From assembly GCA_003952965.2 (NCBI GenBank), contig CM025852.1, forward strand, positions 7,237,013 to 7,301,012: a stretch of 64,000 nt of DNA. The letters run 5' to 3'. This DNA is from Morella rubra (taxonomy: Eukaryota > Streptophyta > Magnoliopsida > Fagales > Myricaceae). Made by a program: the position numbers and the translations under genes. The notes under the pieces are model-generated. The model saw nothing but the letters and a program-made list of their open reading frames with translations. It searched no databases and was not told the DNA's origin. This document shows positions 37,301 to 42,081 of this stretch, piece by piece. Each line of letters starts with the position of its first letter. The first letter of the stretch is position 1.

Positions 37301-39395
37301 TGAGCTAAACACGAGTGCTCACAAGTTCACTGAACTCCAACAGTCCTTAAGACTTTTCAAAACATAATTGGGAGGATGACATCCTTGTCTAAGGTGATAC
37401 TAGCTGTAGTCAACACGGGTTTAACATTTGCCTAGCATAATGGAAATTACCACATCCCACTTAATGATGGTACATATTCCAGCTTGTGTCCATTGCTAAG
37501 TGAGTGAGAGGCTTGGAATTACTTTGGTCGTACAAGAAGTAGACTATCCAGAAATTATCTCTTAGGAAAATAGATTTTGTAATTCACCTTCCAACAACAG
37601 ATTATAAAACCTATTTCAAAAAAATCCCAGAATTTCATTATTGGACCTTGAACATCAAACAGACCCAAATCAGATCTCTTTAGCTAGAAGATCTTGTCTC
37701 ATGCCAACCTGCTCTTCAATCCTTACAAAACTCTCATTGTGTCAGCCACAAAACGTCACATGTTTCTAGCAATTCACATGACATCGAGATCATATACGTC
37801 TTGGATAAGAATCTACAATGCGCTAGGATGCCCTTGTTAGTGATGTTGCGCTCAATCAGAATCTAAGACAATACAATAGAAGACAGTTCATTTGAAAATG
37901 TTCAAGGAAAAAATACATTCATGTCTGAAGAAATAATAAATTTTGACTAACAAATAGTCCAAAATATTTAGGATTGCTTTTACCAGAATCCATTAAATAT
38001 AGCTCCAGGTTCATGCATAAAACAGTATTTAAAATAATATTGTATCTAGGTATACATACTTGTGTACAAATGCAGGGATCTATTCCTATATCAACTCCAT
38101 CACTGGATAGGAATTAAGATATTAAGGAAGTTAAACTAAAAAATCCAATCTATTTAAAGACAACTTATTTAGATTTAATGAAAAAACACTCAAACTGGAA
38201 GTAATTCTAACACATGATGTACATTGACCTTGTGAGACTAGAACCGACAAACCTTCAGTTTCACAGATCCAAGAAATCCCGCCTTGACCTTCACAGGCAA
38301 CTTTAATGCATTGAGTGCCTCAGGCTTCAACTGCATATTTGTTAGCTCAACATTCCCTGTTTTATGTTTTACAGAACAAAGAGGAATCACAACTATGTTG
38401 TACAAAAATTATCATATATAATACACAACATTTAAGCCACAGAAAATGATGCCCCTACTAGCAAAAAGAAAAAACAACAATCCACCTACTCAATGGTGAG
38501 CTTTAATAAGCATTGAAAAATGAGATTAGTCGAATCGCAAAATGGACATGCTAGAGGCGGCTCATCTGATTCAGATAGAAATCAGATCCGCAGGTGAAGA
38601 TAATTGTGCTTTCCAGTTGGACTTATCCTTAATGGTTAAACATATGCCAAAGCATAAGCCAAAGGTTTACATCCAAAGGTTTACATTCAGAAGAAGTAAC
38701 TTGATTGGTACGGCCCTCGGTTTAATCTTTTATATCTTATCAAGTTTTGGGGTCATGGACGAGGTTCAAACCAGCAAACTACTCCGATTACCCAGCCACC
38801 GCAAGACCAGCACTAAGCAATGACATTTCAAATACAATAGCCAAACTATTCACTTGAATGACTGAAGAATTCTCACCCCAGCAAGGGCAGAACTCTTTGC
38901 CCAAATAAATATTTCTAAATTCTATAATTCTACTCTGACATTGTAGCATGATTTTGGATGAAGTATAAGGATGGATGGTCCCCGAAATATTCACATAGTT
39001 CGTACATCGCCCTCTTATTTTGTTCCATACATCCCAACCCCGAACAATCCCACCACATTCTCCAACAACCAATGCGTCTGTCAAAGTCTCGCTCCTACTT
39101 CAAGTTTCAATCACATAAACTCTATTTCAGCCCAAGAAAAATTTGGAATCACTCTACAATTCCTAAACAGAACGGTTTCTTACTATTGAACTTTTATCGT
39201 AGTATCCAAGAAGCTTCGAACCAAACTCAAACAAAACAAAAGAACTTCATAATAAAACTTAACAAAAGCAGAGAGGCAGAGAGGAGGAGAAAATAAACCT
39301 TGCCAGACGCTGATCTTGAGTGCCTCTTTGTTGAGGCCCCTCACGTAATCCCCAAGGTACCTCTGCAACAAATTCGCTACTTGATCCTCCAACAT
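1..39395 (-). CDS. VPS13: VPS13-type lipid-transfer protein, M class (N-terminal half; partial at left edge)
   Basis: VPS13 proteins are long hydrophobic-groove bridges thought to carry phospholipids in bulk between membranes at contact sites. This copy has 37 visible coding exons (each listed separately) whose phases join without a break to about 2,150 residues. Plant family members reach about 4,200 residues, so roughly half is here. In order: chorein N-terminus (residues 1 to about 120), extended groove region, PH-like domain (about 805-912), an acidic linker, a long middle region, and two VPS62-like blocks from about residue 2010 to the window edge. A chorein start followed by an internal PH-like domain matches the plant VPS13M1/M2 group better than the SHRUBBY type. 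The start is the ATG at 39395, which opens directly into the conserved N-terminus. No frame damage is seen although the introns are full of transposons. The family call is secure; the exact ortholog is inferred from remembered Arabidopsis sequence. Confidence 0.93.
486..570 (-). CDS. VPS13: VPS13 exon 36 (VPS62-like repeat)
   Basis: Residues 2009-2036. [20 protein letters not shown] opens a VPS62-like (DUF946) block. Acceptor CTGCAG|ATCCC, donor CCGTT|GTAAGT. Confidence 0.91.
690..979 (-). CDS. VPS13: VPS13 exon 35
   Basis: Residues 1912-2008. Contains [20 protein letters not shown] and [20 protein letters not shown]. The donor AAAAA|GTATGT leaves one base that joins exon 36. Confidence 0.93.
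1497..1600 (-). CDS. VPS13: VPS13 exon 34
   Basis: Residues 1878-1911 ([20 protein letters not shown], then [12 protein letters not shown]). No in-frame ATG, so simple ORF calls miss it. Acceptor TTGCAG|GCTATT, donor GCAG|GTCAGT. Confidence 0.92.
1601..3771 (-). other. VPS13 intron 33
   Basis: About 2.2 kb between exons 33 and 34. I see no coding stretch and no recognisable transposon. Confidence 0.6.
3772..3963 (-). CDS. VPS13: VPS13 exon 33
   Basis: Residues 1814-1877. [20 protein letters not shown] is the conserved part. The rest is an acidic, variable loop. Confidence 0.92.
4069..4710 (-). CDS. VPS13: VPS13 exon 32
   Basis: Residues 1600-1813, the longest exon seen (642 bp). Carries [40 protein letters not shown] and [20 protein letters not shown], all conserved in plant VPS13. 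Confidence 0.95.
5174..5275 (+). mobile_element. LTR-like fragment related to the repeat at 12325
   Basis: The sequence from tgctgatgagttgcat through agtattagact and ctggag resembles the stretch starting at 12325, by eye about 70% alike. It may be the other LTR, or a stray LTR copy, of the degraded Copia relic. Fossil. Confidence 0.4.
5362..5454 (-). other. Candidate cryptic exon in VPS13 intron 31
   Basis: A 31-codon open stretch ([20 protein letters not shown] is its core) sits between CTAGCAG|AAGG and AGCAAG|GTAATA. It is phase 0 at both ends, so inclusion would keep VPS13 in frame. The expected join of exon 31 to exon 32 works without it and matches other plants as I remember them. A LINE A-tail lies directly upstream of the acceptor. 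It is either chance or an alternative exon. Confidence 0.25.
6750..6911 (+). mobile_element. LINE 3' tail inserted in opposite orientation inside the LINE
   Basis: About 150 bp ending tacttacttat plus an A11 tail interrupts the minus-strand LINE between codons for [11 protein letters not shown] and [14 protein letters not shown] short piece of the host LINE is missing at the joint. The tail matches the LINE end at 30198 (cttttgtactg and actttagatgtt are shared). Confidence 0.75.
7417..7692. repeat. 139-bp tandem duplication inside the LINE
   Basis: Units starting aacaccgagaatctcac (7417) and aacaccaagaatctcac (7556) repeat the same reverse-transcriptase segment head to tail, with a few substitutions and a small indel. 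The duplication arose after, or at, LINE insertion. Confidence 0.85.
8610..9320 (-). mobile_element. LINE 3' relic (zf-RVT part)
   Basis: The minus strand gives [20 protein letters not shown] at about 9050-9110 and [19 protein letters not shown] around 8790-8850. This is the same C-terminal domain as the neighbouring LINE, in broken frames. It contains a C run of about 20 at 8972-8991 followed by a T run, so base counts there are uncertain. Confidence 0.75.
9561..9716 (-). mobile_element. LINE 3' tail
   Basis: A T run followed by gagtaaggaaagctttatta and aagctacaaaactaatgaaa, the shared 3' end of this LINE family. No coding part remains. Confidence 0.75.
9717..10600. other. AT-rich intron stretch with weak direct repeats
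   Basis: No coding signal. Similar pieces near 10151 (tgactagtccttttggagta) and 10424 (tgactagtcttttggaatat) suggest an eroded LTR-type or other dispersed repeat, but no ends could be defined. Confidence 0.35.
10601..12530 (+). mobile_element. Heavily degraded Ty1/Copia relic
   Basis: Faint plus-strand similarity to Copia integrase ([20 protein letters not shown] near 10740) and to the element's end ([12 protein letters not shown] near 12215). Next come a purine tract (ggaaagggaaag) and an LTR-like start tgttgatgagttg at 12325. Much of the interior is lost or unrecognisable and a TRIM sits inside. Very old and broken many times over. Confidence 0.65.
11134..11411 (-). mobile_element. TRIM (terminal-repeat retrotransposon in miniature)
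   Basis: Two direct terminal repeats of 77 bp each (11134-11210 and 11335-11411) flank about 124 bp with no coding capacity. Read on the minus strand, the right repeat ends in ACA next to a primer-site remnant (TGTTGTATTGGAGC). A polypurine tract (GTGAGGAGGAG) abuts the left repeat, which begins TGTTAGATAA. It lies inside the Copia relic, whose integrase reading resumes on the other side. Short atattc-like flanks are a possible target duplication. The repeats differ from each other considerably, so it is old. Confidence 0.75.
12753..13043 (-). CDS. VPS13: VPS13 exon 31
   Basis: Residues 1503-1599, [20 protein letters not shown] through KDASLATVQ. The following intron is about 8.0 kb and rich in LINE pieces. 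Confidence 0.93.
13173..13316 (-). CDS. VPS13: VPS13 exon 30
   Basis: Residues 1455-1502, [20 protein letters not shown] through [14 protein letters not shown]. Forty-eight whole codons. Confidence 0.93.
13977..14085 (-). CDS. VPS13: VPS13 exon 29
   Basis: Residues 1418-1454 ([20 protein letters not shown]). Acceptor TTACAG|TTACTT completes the codon from exon 28. Confidence 0.93.
14201..14385 (-). CDS. VPS13: VPS13 exon 28
   Basis: Residues 1357-1417, with [20 protein letters not shown] and [12 protein letters not shown]. The donor CCCGA|GTAAGT leaves phase 2. Confidence 0.94.
14463..14576 (-). CDS. VPS13: VPS13 exon 27
   Basis: Residues 1319-1356 ([20 protein letters not shown], then [18 protein letters not shown]), highly conserved. 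Its phase agrees with exon 26 across the transposon-filled intron. Confidence 0.94.
14703..16231 (+). mobile_element. LINE (L1-type), 5'-truncated, antisense to VPS13
   Basis: The plus strand carries the end of the reverse transcriptase and the zf-RVT region: [20 protein letters not shown] (about 14752), then [54 protein letters not shown] and [19 protein letters not shown] near 15940. It ends in an A-rich tail at about 16217-16231. The reading frame is broken in several places. No clear target duplication is seen. It lies in the same VPS13 intron as the Copia element. Confidence 0.85.
16602..16773 (+). repeat. 5' LTR of the Copia element
   Basis: Begins tgttaaagaacatt and ends tctctaaca, directly followed by tgatattagagc, a decayed initiator-tRNA-Met primer site (usual form TGGTATCAGAGC). 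Confidence 0.9.
21346..21518 (+). repeat. 3' LTR of the Copia element
   Basis: Begins tgttaaagaatatt after the polypurine tract and ends at the gaaga target duplication. Similar to the 5' LTR over its whole length with scattered differences. Confidence 0.9.
21977..22108 (-). CDS. VPS13: VPS13 exon 26
   Basis: Residues 1275-1318 ([20 protein letters not shown], then [10 protein letters not shown]). The following intron of about 7.4 kb holds the Copia element and a LINE. Confidence 0.93.
22207..22554 (-). CDS. VPS13: VPS13 exon 25
   Basis: Residues 1159-1274, opening [20 protein letters not shown]. Contains a Ser/Asp-rich loop and [20 protein letters not shown]. Acceptor TTCCAG|GTTACA. Confidence 0.94.
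22631..23122 (-). CDS. VPS13: VPS13 exon 24
   Basis: Residues 995-1158, a long exon. The first third ([11 protein letters not shown] and following) is conserved. The middle is low-complexity and polar, probably a surface loop. The end ([20 protein letters not shown]) is again conserved. Confidence 0.93.
23207..23281 (-). CDS. VPS13: VPS13 exon 23
   Basis: Residues 970-994 ([20 protein letters not shown], then AIGGQ). Twenty-five whole codons. Confidence 0.93.
23366..23524 (-). CDS. VPS13: VPS13 exon 22 (acidic linker)
   Basis: Residues 917-969. A Ser/Glu/Asp-rich linker ([17 protein letters not shown]) precedes [20 protein letters not shown], the return to groove-type strands. Acceptor ATGTAG|GGTGC, donor GTCAG|GTAGGC. 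Confidence 0.92.
23672..23781 (-). mobile_element. LINE 3' tail
   Basis: A T run, then aataaggaaaactttattga and caagctacaaaactaatgaa, the family 3' end in VPS13 sense orientation. Located in intron 21. Confidence 0.75.
24295..24393 (-). CDS. VPS13: VPS13 exon 21 (end of PH-like domain)
   Basis: Residues 884-916. [20 protein letters not shown] forms the C-terminal PH helix with its conserved tryptophan. Donor ATCG|GTAGAT. Confidence 0.93.
24521..24617 (-). CDS. VPS13: VPS13 exon 20 (PH-like domain)
   Basis: Residues 851-883 ([20 protein letters not shown], then a lysine-ended strand). Acceptor TTGTAG|TGTACG. The intron before it is 725 bp. Confidence 0.92.
25343..25452 (-). CDS. VPS13: VPS13 exon 19 (PH-like domain)
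   Basis: Residues 815-850. [20 protein letters not shown] is the typical PH beta-strand block. Acceptor TGATAG|GGTGTC, donor ATTAG|GTTTGT. Confidence 0.94.
25577..25780 (-). CDS. VPS13: VPS13 exon 18 (start of PH-like domain)
   Basis: Residues 747-814. [20 protein letters not shown] is nearly invariant in plant copies, and [10 protein letters not shown] opens the PH-like fold. The donor CTTGGAAG|GTCCC lies 13 bp from a long G/C run in the following intron. Confidence 0.94.
25884..26090 (-). CDS. VPS13: VPS13 exon 17
   Basis: Residues 678-746, with [20 protein letters not shown] and the conserved [14 protein letters not shown]. Acceptor AGCAG|GATGAC, donor AACAG|GTAATG. Confidence 0.94.
26175..26295 (-). 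CDS. VPS13: VPS13 exon 16
   Basis: Residues 637-677. [18 protein letters not shown] is a hallmark of the VPS13 middle groove. Donor CTCAG|GTTAAT. Confidence 0.95.
26750..26817 (-). CDS. VPS13: VPS13 exon 15
   Basis: Residues 615-636 ([20 protein letters not shown]). Short exon between GCTAG|ATGAC and GCCAG|GTTTG, ending phase 2. Confidence 0.92.
27173..27234 (-). mobile_element. Minimal LINE insertion with target-site duplication
   Basis: Copies of a 21-bp flank (gtgaaattccctg, then a/tccaaca/tat) at 27173-27193 and 27214-27234 match at 19 of 21 sites. Between them is only a poly-T run plus gataa, the last bases of the LINE family. This is an extreme 5' truncation. Confidence 0.8.
27528..27623 (-). 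CDS. VPS13: VPS13 exon 14
   Basis: Residues 583-614 ([20 protein letters not shown], then [12 protein letters not shown]), strongly conserved in plant VPS13. Phase 0 on both sides. The intron separating it from exon 13 is only 79 bp. Confidence 0.93.
27703..27807 (-). CDS. VPS13: VPS13 exon 13
   Basis: Residues 548-582, ending [15 protein letters not shown]. Thirty-five whole codons. Donor GACT|GTATGC. Confidence 0.92.
27919..28243 (-). CDS. VPS13: VPS13 exon 12
   Basis: Residues 439-547, a long exon carrying [20 protein letters not shown] and the hydrophobic strands of the lipid groove. Acceptor ACTCAG|GAAC, donor GCAGAG|GTTTGA. Confidence 0.93.
28348..28440 (-). CDS. VPS13: VPS13 exon 11
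   Basis: Residues 408-438 ([17 protein letters not shown], then KKSWWSFGG). I chose the donor GGAGG|GTTAGT because it is the one that keeps frame with exon 12. Confidence 0.88.
29092..29455 (+). mobile_element. Copia 5' end fragment of the same family (LTR plus leader)
   Basis: 29092-29267 is an LTR (tgttaaggagagattagg to tacaaca) followed by a primer-site-like tagtattggagc. The next 190 bp are similar to the leader of the Copia element at 16774-16970 (shared gtgagaggcaccacattc). The rest of the element is missing. It sits in VPS13 intron 9. Fossil fragment. Confidence 0.8.
29583..29753 (-). CDS. VPS13: VPS13 exon 10
   Basis: Residues 351-407, [20 protein letters not shown] followed by an Asp/Glu-rich tail. 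Acceptor TTGCAG|TGGG. The intron before it is 2.2 kb. Confidence 0.93.
30198..30335 (-). mobile_element. LINE 3' tail
   Basis: A T run plus gataagtaagttaaatttaa and caagctagaaagctacaaaa. Closest to the tail inserted at 6750-6911. In VPS13 intron 9. Confidence 0.7.
30336..31995 (-). other. VPS13 intron 9, remaining part
   Basis: Apart from the GA microsatellite nothing is recognised. The sequence is AT-rich with no open frame of interest. Confidence 0.5.
31329..31357. repeat. (GA)n microsatellite
   Basis: About 14 uninterrupted GA units in VPS13 intron 9. Confidence 0.9.
31996..32156 (-). CDS. VPS13: VPS13 exon 9
   Basis: Residues 298-350. Contains [18 protein letters not shown] and the [13 protein letters not shown] motif, the W-rich VPS13 hallmark. 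Donor GCGAG|GTATAT, phase 2. Confidence 0.94.
32241..32429 (-). CDS. VPS13: VPS13 exon 8
   Basis: Residues 235-297, 63 codons. Begins [10 protein letters not shown] and includes [16 protein letters not shown], typical of the region following chorein. Donor CGAAG|GTTCAA. Confidence 0.93.
32522..32623 (-). CDS. VPS13: VPS13 exon 7
   Basis: Residues 201-234 ([14 protein letters not shown], then [11 protein letters not shown]). The exon has 34 whole codons between TTTCAG|TCGG and TTCAG|GTATTT. Confidence 0.93.
32991..33108 (-). CDS. VPS13: VPS13 exon 6
   Basis: Residues 161-200. [20 protein letters not shown] is a signature VPS13 motif. Acceptor TTGTAG|CAATCC restores the frame left open by exon 5. 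Confidence 0.94.
33208..33302 (-). CDS. VPS13: VPS13 exon 5
   Basis: Residues 130-160, carrying [19 protein letters not shown] and IHIRYEDLE, a stretch conserved in VPS13 of plants, fungi and animals. Donor GAGAG|GTACCC, phase 2. Confidence 0.94.
33303..34829 (-). other. VPS13 intron 4
   Basis: No gene or clear transposon. A C17-A12-type homopolymer junction near 34108-34137 is the only marked feature. Confidence 0.5.
34830..34880 (-). CDS. VPS13: VPS13 exon 4
   Basis: Seventeen codons, residues 113-129 ([17 protein letters not shown]). Acceptor AATAG|GAAATG, donor ATG|GTATGA. The phase fits both neighbours. Confidence 0.88.
34965..35099 (-). CDS. VPS13: VPS13 exon 3 (chorein)
   Basis: Residues 68-112, beginning [18 protein letters not shown], the conserved end of the chorein core. 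The exon has 45 whole codons between TTTAAG|GTTCC and GCGG|GTAAGA. Confidence 0.94.
35900..37370 (+). mobile_element. Candidate LTR-type element or long solo LTR in VPS13 intron 2
   Basis: The base composition is GC-richer than the host intron. It has tataaatacc at about 36733 followed by a transcript-leader-like stretch, and a run of gggttaggcctgacac-like units (36844-37073). At about 37106, tttggcggcatcgttcc is loosely similar to a Gypsy-type primer-site region. No coding domain is found and no clear ends were fixed, so this is a tentative call. Confidence 0.4.
36844..37073. repeat. Irregular ggttaggcctg repeat array
   Basis: At least six close variants of ggttaggc, several extended to gggttaggcctgacac, are spaced irregularly over about 230 bp. 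They lie inside the candidate LTR sequence. Confidence 0.65.
37371..38252 (-). other. VPS13 intron 2, gene-proximal part
   Basis: Nothing recognised beyond AT-rich intron sequence. Confidence 0.5.
38253..38356 (-). CDS. VPS13: VPS13 exon 2 (chorein)
   Basis: Residues 33-67, including [14 protein letters not shown] and [13 protein letters not shown], hallmark chorein motifs. Acceptor AACAG|GGAATG, donor GAAG|GTTTGT. Confidence 0.95.
38357..39298 (-). other. VPS13 intron 1
   Basis: 942 bp with no recognisable element. First introns of plant housekeeping genes can hold enhancers, but nothing here shows it. Confidence 0.5.
39299..39395 (-). CDS. VPS13: VPS13 exon 1 (start codon, chorein)
   Basis: Residues 1-32 plus one base. 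Starts [18 protein letters not shown], the canonical chorein opening. The donor is CAAG|GTTTAT. The exon ends in phase 1 and joins exon 2 to make a glycine codon. Confidence 0.95.
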
Positions 39396-40390
39396 CTTCT
39401 CTTCCTCTTCCTTTCTTCACAATCCGATCAGATTCTCATTACGCGAACAAAAAAAACACAATTGAACTGAACTGCCGACTTCAGAAACCGCGAGTTTGAA
39501 GAATTCTCTACGCATTCGAGAGTGACGCATAGAAAAGATTCGCAGCTTCGAGGCCACGTATAGTTAGCCCGAGAAGCCCCTCGAGACCCTTTTTTGTTGT
39601 CTGCCGACATGCCGAGGGTCCATCCCATAAGCCGATGCCAGGTGCAGTTTGAAGTCACGTGATGTGCGCGTGAGTCCTTGTGCAAATGCAACCGTACTAC
39701 GTGGCGACTTTTTAGTATAAGTGGAGGAGCTCGCGGCACAGACTGCTCTTAGATAGAGATTTTTCGGGGATCGGATTTTGAGGCCCGGTCAAAGATTTGG
39801 AAAGCTCTCTACGCTTCGCTGTACACCTAGTTTCTGTCTCCTTATCCTTGCATCTGATATTTCTACACCATCCTATCGTGATTATACGTTGATGATTTTA
39901 AACTTGTAATTGTTTAATCATTATATTTTTATAGCGATAAAGTCATCATTTTACTAAACTAAAATTTTCATATTCTGTCCAAATTAACACCAGATATTGC
40001 AGAGTAAACAAGGGTGATAATTGCTTAAAAAAAAAAAAAAAGGTGATAGTCCTTAAGCAAAATGTCACGAAATTAATAATTCAGAGTTTAATGTGATAAT
40101 ACCCAATAGATGGTGGGCAAAAAGAGGTTTTTTTTAAAAAAAAAAATTACAAGTTGGTTTTGTGCTAAAATAGTGAGCAAGCAAGTATATTAGTCTCTCT
40201 CTAATTTGTTGTGATTGCCGTCTAAATGGGACTATCTAATCCTTTTTCTGAATAATGTCGTTAAGCATGCATTTCAATAGTTAAACCATACAAGGAAAAT
40301 CTTACATAAGACCTAACTATCACCAGGCTGTAAAAGAAAACTAGCATGATCCAAAATGGATCAGTAAAATCACTATATGCGTCATGTTAG
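39396..40390 (-). promoter_or_regulatory. VPS13 5' leader and upstream region
   Basis: No gene is seen here. The first 350 bp above the VPS13 ATG is comparatively GC-rich, with several CG dinucleotides, as expected for a broadly expressed plant gene leader. Further out it turns AT-rich. No convincing TATA box could be fixed, so the extent is positional inference only. Confidence 0.4.
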
Positions 40391-41520
40391 GCAAGGGTGC
40401 GGGCGGCCAATAACAGTAGACTTAGCCACCGAAATCTAGACGGGCTAGTAATCAAGCGCAGATAACTTGGGAACCCCAAAGCCCCAACAGAGGGCCGGAA
40501 AAGATCCCAAGGAACCGAAAAGCCTATCGAGGAGTCAGGAACAACCAAACAAGAGACAAACTAAGGCCAAAACAAAGCCCGAAACAAATGAAAACACAAC
40601 AAAAGACAAAGAAAACCGAGCCAGGATCAGAGGACCACAGAGAAGGCACTAAAGAGACCAAAAACGCTGGCGAAGTGTGGGGAAAATGCGCAGCAGTGGA
40701 AAGCGGCGCGTGGGACCCACATGTGACTGGAAAAGTAGCAACTTGGGGGCCGGATGGGTAGAGCACACCTTGAGGTGGGGATGGCAACTTGCTGGGCAGT
40801 GTCCACCAAAGGCGAACGGAAACACCGGGATCTAACCACAAGATTCTGAACAAAAACCACAAGAAAAAGAAACAAGGAGAGGGAGGGAGAGAACGGAGAA
40901 AACTGGCCAAAGAATTGAGATCTAAAGAGTGGTGGGGGGGGCAAGAGGAGCACCTCAGCTCCTCCTACCGCCAGAAAGAAAGAGGAGAGGGGAGACTAGG
41001 TTAAGGTTTGGAAAGAGTTCTAAAAAGAAGATAGAGCCTTTCTCTCTAGAACCCCAACATGCAATGTCGATACAAAGAGGAATGGGACCATCTAATCTAA
41101 AGATAAGACAAGACACACAACGGCTGCGACCATTGCTAGAGGAGGACGGACGTGACGCCAATTTGGTTTCCTAGAATGAGGGATTATGCAAGCACCGATA
41201 GAAGTGCAGAGGAGGGTAGCCATCAGGGCTTCAGGTGGAACCGCACGTGACAGCTTATGTGCCAATAAAATGAGGATGTCTACGGCTAAAGCTTTAGATA
41301 GGGGACCGCTGAGGCCTTTTTTGAGGTGAATGATCACCAGAAAACCCTCAAGAGCCGAAGGCAAATGGTTGAGTCTCCTCCAGATCAAAAATCTCCTGAA
41401 AGTGAGCAGAAAGTGAAGGAGACCTACATATCAGAGTCAGAAGTGTCCCGACTAATGGGAAATGGCAGGACGGGAGGGGTCAGAGCTCCTCTACCACCAA
41501 AGGCAGTAGGCCAGCAGTAC
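40391..41520. other. Unrecognised GC-richer block between VPS13 and CHX
   Basis: Composition differs sharply from the flanks: purine-rich on the plus strand, with CG-rich pieces. Open frames exist on both strands (for example minus 41092-41388), but none matches a family I know and the two-strand openness follows from the base bias. It could be the 5' part of a LINE on the minus strand or another retroelement leader. Confidence 0.35.
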
Positions 41521-41642
41521 GGGGAGGGTCATTGACTTAGGAGGAGAATAATGGTTTTTTTTAGAGATACATAATTTTCACGGGGAAGGTCAAGGACTTG
41601 GGAGGAGAATAATATACTTTTTTATTTGTTGGCATAATTTTC
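41521..41642. repeat. 61-bp tandem duplication
   Basis: ggggagggtcattgacttag (41521) and ggggaaggtcaaggacttgg (41582) start two units that share ggaggagaataat and a T run ending cataattttcac. The copies are clearly diverged. Confidence 0.75.
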
Positions 41643-42081
41643 ACTTACTTTATAAAAGAAGAGTCCATAACTCATGCAAATAACTTTTATAAGTAAACTA
41701 AGAATTCATTTTCACGACGCCTCTCTCTAAATATCTCTTTCCTTCATCACACACAGCGACGGTTAGGAAGAGGGGGGAGCTCCAACTCCCTCATCCCCCC
41801 TCCTACTTTCTCCTTTTCCTTTTCCCATCCTCCCTCTTCCCTCTCCTCCTCTCTGGTTCACTTGGCCGGTGTTTAAATATACCATTAAAGAAAATTTTGA
41901 ATTAAGAGCCTCCTAAATTTGAAAGCCTTAAGCAACCGCTTATGCTGCCTATAGCTAGAGCCGCTCATGTGCCATATTATGATTTATGTCAATATTCAAT
42001 GTGACATATTTAACAAATGGCAATCCCTAATTGATTTTTGTGTACTATAACATAAGGGTGCCAGGGACATTAATCTTCTAA

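Noticed and set aside
40524-40953. Two overlapping minus-strand frames of 108-128 codons
   Set aside because: Both are Ser/Pro/Phe-rich products of the pyrimidine bias of that strand and overlap in different frames. No domain.
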